From Frankia sp. RB7 (GTDB lineage: Bacteria; Pseudomonadota; Alphaproteobacteria; Rhizobiales; Xanthobacteraceae), in contig JAUEPE010000048.1 of the NCBI GenBank assembly GCA_030403585.1, positions 1 through 51,330 on the forward strand: a DNA stretch of 51,330 bases, given 5' to 3'. This document shows positions 44,729 to 51,330 of this stretch, piece by piece. Numbering within the stretch: the first letter of the stretch is position 1; every line of letters starts with the position of its first letter. The notes under the pieces are model-generated. The model did no database searches. It worked only from the letters and a program-made list of their open reading frames with translations, and was not told where the DNA came from. A program made the translations under genes and the position numbers.

Positions 44729-44881
44729 TTAAGCGCGCCGTCTTCCGGCGATGACCTCGATCTCGCGGCGGCGTTCGCCGGCGAAGGTCAGGAGCTTTTC
44801 GATCGTCAGCGTATCCGTGATCCGTTTGGCAAGTCGCTCGGCGCGCGCAGCCTGATCTTCGAGATGCTGGATCTTGGTCAA
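44729..44881 (-). CDS. Small coiled-coil-like hypothetical protein (TTG start)
   Basis: A 50-residue product beginning MTKIQHLEDQAARAERLAKR and ending ERRREIEVIAGRRRA. Heptad-like spacing of Leu and Ala with many charged residues suggests a short helical hairpin. The start is TTG with a run of seven G 6 nt upstream. The style (AERLAK, then LTIEKLLTFA) resembles small hypothetical proteins common in Bradyrhizobium. An ATG-started ORF in another frame here (44682-44936) is cysteine- and arginine-rich and looks like a shadow. Confidence 0.5.
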   Translation of the reverse strand: MTKIQHLEDQAARAERLAKRITDTLTIEKLLTFAGERRREIEVIAGRRRA

Positions 44882-44997
44882 GCGCCGCCCCCCCAACAGC
44901 CCCAAATTCGGGGCCGCAATTTGTTTGGACAGCCATCGTGCGACAGAGCGGCTAACGGCCGGTTAAGCGCGGCGCGTTGCCGTCGATGAATTGCGCC

Positions 44998-45534
44998 CTA
45001 TTGCACGACGTCGAGCCGGACATTGGCGACGCCCTTGTCGACCATGCCGAGCGCCTCGGCCGCGGACGGCGAGATGTCGACCACGCGTCCGCGCACGAAG
45101 GGCCCGCGATCGTTGACACGAACCGTCACGAAGCGGCCGGAGGAGACGTCGGTGACGCGCAGCCTGGTGCCGAACGGCAGGCTCGGATGCGCCGCGGTCA
45201 ATTCGTTCTTGTCGAACTTCTCGCCGCTCGCGGTCTCCGTGTCCGAATAGAAGCTGGCCACGCCATGCGATGCCGTCGTCTTGGCGATCGCTGTGTCGCT
45301 GGACCGACGCGGCCTGTAGATCGGATGCCGATGCAGCGCCGCCACCCGGTGCGGACGCTCGATCGCGGTCTGCCTTGTGGTCGGAGCAAGATCGGCCTTC
45401 TGGCGGCCAACCGGTGATTGCGCGCACGCGGCGAGCGATGCGGCGCCGATGATGGCGAGCAGCAACCGGCTCGAGGTTGCCAGCGAAATCCGGGCAGTTT
45501 CGGCAGCAGTTTCGGTACTTGCAAAGCGAGACAT
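44998..45534 (-). CDS. rlpA: RlpA family septal ring lytic transglycosylase, lipoprotein
   Basis: A 178-residue protein. A hydrophobic segment LLLAIIGAASLAAC ends in a lipobox (L-A-A-C), so it is probably lipidated despite an unusually long, polar N-terminus (MSRFASTETAAETARISLAT). After a linker comes the double-psi barrel: GVASFYSDTETASGEKFDKN, LPFGTRLRVTDVSSGRFVTV, RVNDRGPFVRGRVVDISPSA. RlpA proteins bind or cleave naked glycan strands at the septum. The SPOR domain is absent. GGAGG lies before the ATG at 45534. It is longer than the paralogue at 32524. Confidence 0.9.
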   Translation of the reverse strand: MSRFASTETAAETARISLATSSRLLLAIIGAASLAACAQSPVGRQKADLAPTTRQTAIERPHRVAALHRHPIYRPRRSSDTAIAKTTASHGVASFYSDTETASGEKFDKNELTAAHPSLPFGTRLRVTDVSSGRFVTVRVNDRGPFVRGRVVDISPSAAEALGMVDKGVANVRLDVVQ

Positions 45535-45686
45535 GATGCGCCCTCCGAACACGCTTAAGTTTCGGTGGGCAATGAGGGCAGAACCTTGGCTGAACAAAAG
45601 CGGCCTTGCGGCCACCATCGTTTCGCGCCGGCTGTGATGAATCCACCACAGTTATCTGTCCTGAATCGACACAAGGCCGCGGAAAA

Positions 45687-45851
45687 TCAGCCCGATACGA
45701 TGTGCCAGATGATCGGGGGCGTCTCCGGCCGCGCCTCGCCGCTCTCGGCGCCGCCCGTGATGAGCCGCATCAGTTCACGCTGATAGAGCAGCCGCCAGCC
45801 GGTTTTCAGGCTGGCGAGAAAGTCGAGCTCCCGTTGCGTCAGCATGCACAT
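45687..45851 (-). CDS. Small hypothetical protein, start uncertain
   Basis: A 54-residue product beginning MCMLTQRELDFLASLKTGWR and continuing LLYQRELMRLITGGAESGEA. The N-terminal half looks helical. A GTG at 45881 or TTG at 45884 would lengthen it by ten or eleven residues. Codon use is compatible with a real gene. No function can be suggested. Confidence 0.45.
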   Translation of the reverse strand: MCMLTQRELDFLASLKTGWRLLYQRELMRLITGGAESGEARPETPPIIWHIVSG

Positions 45852-45978
45852 GATGAACCCGGTCAGCTTGCGAGGGCCCACCAAATTCCCGGAGCCCGCG
45901 GCCGGTTACCCATAGTAATGTTACATACCGTAGCGCTCGCAGCGATCATGTGCAAGCCGCGATTGGCGCGCCGGGCAT

Positions 45979-48498
45979 CTAGAAATTCGGCCCGAGCGCG
46001 ATCTTGGTAATCGTTCCGTTCCGGACGCCGATGCGCCATTCCGCCGAGCCGTTGGCGAACTGGGCGACATAGATGTCGCTGTCGAGCGCGGTGACGCCGC
46101 GGAACGAGACTGCGCGCAACGCACCGAGCCGCGCCACGATGGCATGGTCGAACGGAAGCTGCTGCCGCGTGATGTTGGCAACCTCGGTCGTCATGTGGTC
46201 GTAGTCGGGCTGCCCCTTCCCGAGGCCCTCGATATATTGCCGCAGCATCGCCTCGCCATTGGTGATCGGGACGGCACGACGTGAGGCGCGCCCCGGCCTG
46301 GCACTGGCGTTCGAGGCCTCGACATTATGGAAGCGCGTCTGCCGGCCCGGCACCAGGATCTCCATGCACTTCCCCGACTTGTCGGCAATGACCCATGGAC
46401 TGTTCACGGTGGTCGTGGAGGCCCAGGTCATGTCCGACCTGACGACGCTCTGCGCCTTGCGTGCGCCGTTCGCATCGAGATTGAAGACCTGAATATCGGC
46501 GTCCGTCTCGTTGTAGAGCATGATCCTGATCGGCGAGGTGCCGGCGCGGCCGCGTACGTTCGCCTCTTCGGAGCAGGGGACGATGCCGCCGAGTTCGTCA
46601 TTGCCGTCGGGCCGGAAGATCACGTCGCCGGCCTTGCCGTCGGGCTCGAGCAACAGGCGGAATTCCGCCGTGCCGTTCTCGAACTTGGCGCCATAGATAT
46701 CGTAGCCGCCGGGGCCCACGCCGCGGAAGAAGATCGACTCGACCGCACCGAGTGCCACGAAGGTCGCGCGCAATTCGTCGACCCGACGGTGGATGCTCGC
46801 GGCCAGCGGCGCGCTCATGCGATCGTAGTTCGGCGTGCCGCGGCGCAAATCCTCGATCCCGCTGAGGATTGCCTCCTTGCTGCCCGCAGCCGGGACCTGC
46901 TCCCTGAACCTGTCAGGCACTTCGGTCAGGCGGCGCGCGAAGTCGGCCTCGACCGCCTGGGCCTGCGCCGCATCGATCCGCTGCGCGAGGCGGGCACCGG
47001 AGGTGGCGTTCTGGACCAGCACGCGCGAGACGTTGGCCGCATCATCGCGCAGGAAGATCAGGAGATGATCGCCGTGGAGGGAAAAGGCATCCGCGCCTTC
47101 GGCGAGGATCTTCGATCCACCCTGACCGGTCTCCTGCACTTGCAGACGATCGCCGTCGCGGCGCACGGTGAGCACGCGGTTCGGCGCGATTCTGTACCAG
47201 CCGACATATTGATCGAGCGACACCGGATCGGTCGCCGGCGCCGGCATCTCGGCAACGCGAACGGCGCGCACGTCGCGGCCATTCATGCGCAGCGTCAACT
47301 CGGACGAGCGACGCTCCGCATCGATCGGGAAATTGATCTCACCGAACGACGCCGCATAGGACGCAGTGCCGTCGTTGGCGACGGTCAGGCGCAGCCTGCG
47401 TTGCCCGGTGAGCTGCCCGTAGATGTCGTCGCCCTCGCGGAAGATGGCGAACACCGAGGCGGGGCCCATGGCGTAGAAATTGACGAACGGACGGTAGTGC
47501 TCGGCCGGCACATCGCCGAGATCTGCGCCGGCGGGCACCGGATCCGGCGTCCGATAGGCGATCATGCCGGCCGACACGATCACCACCGGCACGATCGCGG
47601 CCGCGATCCACAGCCGCTTGCGCCAGCCGACCGCTGCGGGCATGGCGGCAGCTGCGATGATGCGTTCGACCCGCGCGCGCACGGTCGAAGCCCGCGCCAT
47701 CGCAAGCTCCATCGGCCGCGGCTTCACGGAGGAAGCGACGTCGAGCAGGATTTGGGCATAGGACAGCCGGTCGTCGATCATCTCGATCGCCCGGGCATCG
47801 CTGATCATCTCGGCAAGCTCGGCAAGCCGCGACAGCTGCCACCAGGAGAACGGGCTGAACCAGAACACCGCGCGGTTGAGCGAGGCGAGCAACAGGACGT
47901 AGAAATCGCCATTGGCGACATGCGCACCCTCATGGGCGAGCACCGCGAGGCGCTTCTTCGCGTCCCAGCGGAAAAACTGCGGCGGCACCAGGATGGTCGA
48001 GCCGAAGGTGACGGGGCCGCCGACCTCGCGGCTGACGCGCACATCGGCATCGATCATCTCACGGCTTTTCACCGGCTTCGCCGCCCGCGCCAGGCGCCAG
48101 GTCAGGCAGAGGCCGATGGCAAGCCGCAGCATCAACAGGCCGGCGACGCCGGCATAGACGGTGGTGGCGACCATCCACCAGTCGATCGAGACAGCTCGTT
48201 TCACCACCGGCACGATGGCCGCGGCGGGCGCGATCGGCAGGGACGGCTGCGGCCGCTCCAGCATCGCAAAGTCGGCCGGCCACGAATCGTCCGGCACCGG
48301 CACGGACAAAGGCATCCGGTCGATGGTGAGCGTCGGCCAGTGCATCACGAACGGCATCGCCAGCGATGCCAGCAGCACGACCACCCACGCCGTCATGTGG
48401 ACGTGCGGATTGCGCACACGAAACAGGATGAGACCGATCCAGACGACGCCTCCCAGCGCGAAGGAGCGTAACGCCGCCTCAGCCAGAGCTGCGATCAT
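45979..48498 (-). CDS. M56 (BlaR1-type) membrane metalloprotease with modular sensor region
   Basis: An 839-residue inner-membrane protein. Helices lie near 9-27, 36-55, 107-135 and 296-315. The cytoplasmic protease domain carries HEGAH (189-193, an HEXXH zinc site) and ELAEMISDARAIEM with the third ligand. Beyond the last helix, ~520 residues face the periplasm. They lack the penicillin-binding domain of BlaR1. Instead there are two DUF3471-like modules (about 340-410 and 428-500) and two copies of an ~85-residue repeat (about 540-625 and 748-839) sharing FRGV, DIY and F-x-NG-x-AE. The start overlaps the BlaI-type gene by 4 nt, as in bla-type operons. The signal sensed is unknown. Confidence 0.88.
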   Translation of the reverse strand: MIAALAEAALRSFALGGVVWIGLILFRVRNPHVHMTAWVVVLLASLAMPFVMHWPTLTIDRMPLSVPVPDDSWPADFAMLERPQPSLPIAPAAAIVPVVKRAVSIDWWMVATTVYAGVAGLLMLRLAIGLCLTWRLARAAKPVKSREMIDADVRVSREVGGPVTFGSTILVPPQFFRWDAKKRLAVLAHEGAHVANGDFYVLLLASLNRAVFWFSPFSWWQLSRLAELAEMISDARAIEMIDDRLSYAQILLDVASSVKPRPMELAMARASTVRARVERIIAAAAMPAAVGWRKRLWIAAAIVPVVIVSAGMIAYRTPDPVPAGADLGDVPAEHYRPFVNFYAMGPASVFAIFREGDDIYGQLTGQRRLRLTVANDGTASYAASFGEINFPIDAERRSSELTLRMNGRDVRAVRVAEMPAPATDPVSLDQYVGWYRIAPNRVLTVRRDGDRLQVQETGQGGSKILAEGADAFSLHGDHLLIFLRDDAANVSRVLVQNATSGARLAQRIDAAQAQAVEADFARRLTEVPDRFREQVPAAGSKEAILSGIEDLRRGTPNYDRMSAPLAASIHRRVDELRATFVALGAVESIFFRGVGPGGYDIYGAKFENGTAEFRLLLEPDGKAGDVIFRPDGNDELGGIVPCSEEANVRGRAGTSPIRIMLYNETDADIQVFNLDANGARKAQSVVRSDMTWASTTTVNSPWVIADKSGKCMEILVPGRQTRFHNVEASNASARPGRASRRAVPITNGEAMLRQYIEGLGKGQPDYDHMTTEVANITRQQLPFDHAIVARLGALRAVSFRGVTALDSDIYVAQFANGSAEWRIGVRNGTITKIALGPNF

Positions 48499-48887
48499 TC
48501 TTTTTTCACTCCCCTCGCCTTCTTCGCCTTGGCCACCTGGTCGGCCAGCGCACGCAATTGCTGCTGGTCGAGCATCGCATTGTCCACCATGCCGACGAGG
48601 ACCTCCTCCATCGAGCCGTTGCAGAACCAGTCGACGATGCGCTGCACCGCCTTGGCCGCAACGCGGGCTCGCTCTTCGACGGCCTGGTAGACGTAGGTGC
48701 GCCCGTCCACGGTGTGGCGAGCATAACCCTTTTCTTCCAGCCGGCGCAGCACCGTCCGTACCGTCGATTCCTTCAGGCGTCGCGACAGCCGCTCGCGCAC
48801 GATTTCAGCCGTGACCGGCCCATGGGCCCATACCAATTGCATGACCTCGTGCTCGAGATCGCCCAGGTCGGGCAAACGATCGTCCAT
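48495..48887 (-). CDS. BlaI/MecI/CopY family transcriptional repressor
   Basis: A 130-residue winged-helix repressor: LEHEVMQLVWAHGPVTAEIV, the recognition helix in STVRTVLRRLEEKGYARHTV and the wing DGRTYVYQAVEE. The C-terminal helices (IVDWFCNGSMEEVLVGMVDN) dimerise. In this family repression ends when the partner M56 protease is activated and the repressor is cleaved or displaced. The M56 gene follows with a 4-nt overlap. No beta-lactamase gene is nearby, so the regulon is probably different. A GTTAC/GTAGC-type operator upstream is too weak to call. Confidence 0.92.
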   Translation of the reverse strand: MDDRLPDLGDLEHEVMQLVWAHGPVTAEIVRERLSRRLKESTVRTVLRRLEEKGYARHTVDGRTYVYQAVEERARVAAKAVQRIVDWFCNGSMEEVLVGMVDNAMLDQQQLRALADQVAKAKKARGVKKE

Positions 48888-49043
48888 GTGGCTACCTAAC
48901 GGCTTGAGATTCTTGTAACGCTACGGACCGTCGCACATAAGGCACGGGCAGACAACGGGGAACCGGGATCGCCGTGCTGACCTAATAAGGCGCCGCGAGT
49001 CGGACAGGCGTTCGATCTGGCGAGGAGCGTGCCTTGCCGCTCA

Positions 49044-49206
49044 CCCGGATTGCGCCGGACGATGCTTCGCATCGCCGAGGCAATCCGACCTCTCCCCGCA
49101 AAGAGCGGGGAGAGGTTAAGCACATCAATTCGGCTCTCGCAGTCAGGGACGCGCCACTCTCTCACTCCCTCGCCCCGTTCTTACGGGGAGAGGGTGGGGT
49201 GAGGGG
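49044..49206. repeat. Intergenic palindromic repeat (copy 3)
   Basis: It includes CGGACGATGCTTCGCATCG, the palindrome ACCTCTCCCCGC..GCGGGGAGAGGT (49088-49116), and CTCCCTCGCCCCG..CGGGGAGAGGGTGGGGTGAGGGG up to 49206. Arms are shared with the elements at 31190 and 51141. It fills most of the 352-bp gap between the BlaI-type and malic-enzyme genes, in which no gene is seen. Confidence 0.85.
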
Positions 49207-49239
49207 CTGCCTCCGCAGATTCGAACGGCATTGTGAGCG

Positions 49240-50892
49240 TCAGTACTTCGGCTCGTACATCTGCGACTGGACCAGGCCCTTGACGTCGTTGGGCGCAGGT
49301 CCGTCAGCGAGCCCGCGCTGATAGGCGACATCGGCGACGGCCACAGCGATGCGGGCCGAAACCTCCCGGATCCGGGGCAGCGCGGGATAGAGGCTGCCCT
49401 GGTCCAGATCCTCCTTGCCGACGCAATTGGCGAGCGTATGGGCGGCCGCCATGAACATCTCGTCGGTCACGAGCCGCGAGCGGCTGGCGATGACGCCGAG
49501 GCCGACGCCGGGGAAGATGTAGGAGTTGTTGCCCTGGCGCGGCACGAAGGTGCGGCCGTTGAGCTTGACCGGATCATAGGGACTGCCGCAGGCGAACAGC
49601 GCGCGGCCTCCGGTGTAGCGATAGGCATCCTCCGCCGAGCACTCGGCCTTCGAGGTCGGGTTGGACAGCGCGAACACGATCGGCTGCTCGTTGAGCTCGG
49701 CCATCGCCTTGAGCACCTCGGGCGTGAAGGCGCCACCGACCGCGGCGACGCCGATGATCGCCGTCGGCTTCAGCGTCCTGATCGCGGTGAGGAAGTCGGC
49801 GATCGGCGCCTGATCCTTGTGGGCATAACGGAGCTTGTGGCCGTGCAAACCATCGCGGCCGCTGACGACGAGGCCGCGGGAATCCACCAGCCAGTTACGC
49901 CGGAGCGCATCGGCTTCCGTTGCACCTTCCGCCATCATGGCGGAGACCACGAGATCGGCGATACCGGTCGCCGCCTCGCCCGCGCCGAGGAACAGGATAC
50001 GCTGGTCCCGGAGCTTGCCGCCGTTCACCCGCAACGCCGAGAACAGGCCGGCGAGCGCCACCGCTGCGGTGCCCTGGATGTCGTCATTGAAGACGCAGGC
50101 TTCATCCCGGTATTTGTGCAGCAGCTTGAACGCGGAATGGTTGGCGAAATCCTCGAACTGGATCAGCACGCCCGGAAACGTTTTTCGCGCGGCGACCATG
50201 AATTCATCGACGAAGCTGTCGTAAGCGTCCCCGGTGAGGCGGCGCTCGCGCAGGCCGAGATAATAGGGATCGTTCAACAGCTCTTCGTTGTTGGTGCCGA
50301 CGTCGAGCACGATCGGCAGGCAATGCTCGGGATGCACACCGGCGCAGGCCGAATAGAGCGAGAGCTTTCCGACCGGAATGCCCATGCCGTTGGCGCCGAG
50401 ATCGCCAAGTCCCAGAATGCGCTCGCCGTCGGTCACGACGATGAGTTTTGCGGGATTGGGCCAGTTCTTCAGGATGTTGGCGATCTGGCCGCGGTCGCGC
50501 GAGGAGATGAACATGCCGCGCGGCCGCTGATAGATCAGGCCGTATTTCTGGCAGGCGAGCCCGACCGTCGGCGTGTAGATGATCGGCTGGATCTCGTCGA
50601 TATTGTCGACCACGACGCGGAAGAACAGCGCCTCGTTGCGGTCATGCAGCGCGTTCAGCGCGACGAATTTTTCCAGATCCGTCGGCAGCGTGCGCAGATT
50701 GGTGAGCACGCGCTCGACCTGCGTCTCCATCGTCAGCACGCAAGGCGGCAGCAGGCCGCGCAGGCCGAGCGTATCGCGCTCCGCTTCGGTGAAGGCCGTG
50801 CCCCTGTTGAGCAGGGGATCGCGCAGCAAGGCCATGCCGTGCGCGGAATCGGATGATGTCGAATGGGCGCTGACCCGAGCAGGTCTATTCAC
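49240..50892 (-). CDS. maeA: NAD-dependent malic enzyme (MaeA/SfcA type)
   Basis: A 550-residue cytosolic enzyme converting malate to pyruvate, CO2 and NADH. The N-terminal domain has IIYTPTVGLACQKYGLIYQR. Metal and substrate residues lie in VTDGERILGLGDLGANGMGI and LIQFEDFANHSAFKLLHKYR, and CVFNDDIQGTAAVALAG is diagnostic. The NAD fold begins ILFLGAGEAATGIADLVV. It is the long single-domain MaeA type, without the phosphotransacetylase-like extension of classical rhizobial Dme and Tme. The start is GTG (GGGGG 5 nt upstream); an ATG at 50835 is an alternative. The open frame runs to 51273, but that part crosses repeat DNA and was excluded. Confidence 0.93.
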   Translation of the reverse strand: MNRPARVSAHSTSSDSAHGMALLRDPLLNRGTAFTEAERDTLGLRGLLPPCVLTMETQVERVLTNLRTLPTDLEKFVALNALHDRNEALFFRVVVDNIDEIQPIIYTPTVGLACQKYGLIYQRPRGMFISSRDRGQIANILKNWPNPAKLIVVTDGERILGLGDLGANGMGIPVGKLSLYSACAGVHPEHCLPIVLDVGTNNEELLNDPYYLGLRERRLTGDAYDSFVDEFMVAARKTFPGVLIQFEDFANHSAFKLLHKYRDEACVFNDDIQGTAAVALAGLFSALRVNGGKLRDQRILFLGAGEAATGIADLVVSAMMAEGATEADALRRNWLVDSRGLVVSGRDGLHGHKLRYAHKDQAPIADFLTAIRTLKPTAIIGVAAVGGAFTPEVLKAMAELNEQPIVFALSNPTSKAECSAEDAYRYTGGRALFACGSPYDPVKLNGRTFVPRQGNNSYIFPGVGLGVIASRSRLVTDEMFMAAAHTLANCVGKEDLDQGSLYPALPRIREVSARIAVAVADVAYQRGLADGPAPNDVKGLVQSQMYEPKY

Positions 50893-51140
50893 GAATTCCC
50901 CCAGGGAGTTTCTTATTGAAGGGCAATCATTGTCGGCCAGCGCTTCATCGAGATCAAGGACGTTGCCCGTTGCGCTGCGATTGTGATCTCGCACCGCAGC
51001 GAGACCTTCGCGAACGATCCGAGTTGCGCGCGACACAAAAATTAACGACGCGGGGCAACTCGCGCCCCCACGGTGAGGAGCGCGGAACGCGCGTCTCCGG
51101 ACGATGATGTGCATCGATGCGGCGGCATCGGCACTCGGCT

Positions 51141-51313
51141 CCCTCTCCCGCTTGCTTGTGCGGGGGAGGGTTGGGGTGGCGGTGTCTCCGCGTCGGGATT
51201 GCCAGGGGACTACGGAGGATGTCCCCGCGTGGAGAGAACCCTCACCCGCCGCGCGCGGGACGATGCTTCGCATCGCCCGGGGCGCGTCGGCCTCTCCCGC
51301 AAGCGGGAGAGGC
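51141..51313. repeat. Intergenic palindromic repeat (copy 4)
   Basis: The element starts CCCTCTCCCGCTTGC..GCGGGGGAGGG, contains TCTCCGCGTCGGGAT as in copy 1, CGATGCTTCGCATCG as in copy 3, and ends CCTCTCCCGCAAGCGGGAGAGG (51291-51312). It is the longest copy in the window. The gap from 50893 to the right edge holds the malic-enzyme promoter and this repeat, and no gene. Confidence 0.85.
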
Positions 51314-51330
51314 GGAGCAAGCCCACGGCC

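Noticed and set aside
44682..44936. Minus-strand ORF starting MAVQTNCGPEFG
   Set aside because: Its residues are Arg/Pro/Cys-rich beyond the first few, whereas the overlapping frame read from the TTG at 44881 gives a coherent helical protein.
45910..45940. Candidate second BlaI operator (ATGTTACAT dyad)
   Set aside because: It shares only a short CGCTACGG block with the region upstream of the BlaI-type gene, too little to support a common operator.
50893..51273. N-terminal extension of the malic enzyme
   Set aside because: The frame stays open through a palindromic repeat, but the encoded sequence is low in likeness to any malic enzyme and the GTG at 50892 has a strong ribosome site.

Overview
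The window is high-GC DNA from an alphaproteobacterium, most likely Bradyrhizobium or a close relative. This rests on the protein families present, the many ABC-transport genes, GGGAGG-type ribosome sites and several intergenic palindromic repeats of the kind scattered through Bradyrhizobium genomes. No phage, transposase, CRISPR array or rRNA was seen. Family and organism calls are from recognition by eye, not from a search.

Layout. 1-4940: a tRNA-Lys, a Spy/CpxP-like periplasmic protein, an orphan TRAP binding protein (dctP type) and leuA, which is preceded by a probable leucine-rich leader peptide and competing RNA hairpins. 5206-15912: a transport block with two SMP-30/gluconolactonase-like proteins at its edges, two closely similar Liv-type binding proteins, two permeases and a fused LivG-LivF ATPase; a D-Ala-D-Ala ligase and a FAD amine oxidase lie inside it. 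15927-22857: a complete eight-gene Nit1C/MSMEG_0565-0572 nitrilase cluster on the minus strand, behind a consensus sigma-54 promoter and divergent from a MocR-type regulator. 24589-32473: a ribose-type sugar ABC transporter, a Tat-exported Liv-type binding protein and a Gfo/Idh/MocA dehydrogenase.

32524-40982: small envelope proteins, a CmcJ-like oxygenase, glgC-glgA (glycogen synthesis), an extradiol-type dioxygenase and a type-B carboxylesterase that has lost its catalytic serine. 41212-43902: one protein joining a Baeyer-Villiger-type monooxygenase to an HSL-type esterase. 44032-51330: small hypothetical genes, a lipoprotein RlpA, a BlaI/M56 regulator-protease pair with an unusual sensor region, and a MaeA-type malic enzyme.

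How it fits together. Most of the window deals with nutrient capture and its control: binding proteins and permeases for sugars, amino acids or related acids, a nitrogen-starvation nitrilase cluster under sigma-54, attenuated leucine synthesis and glycogen storage. The points most worth testing are the Nit1C cluster with its promoter and operator-like repeats, the leuA leader, the monooxygenase-esterase fusion, the serine-less esterase and the modular M56 sensor.
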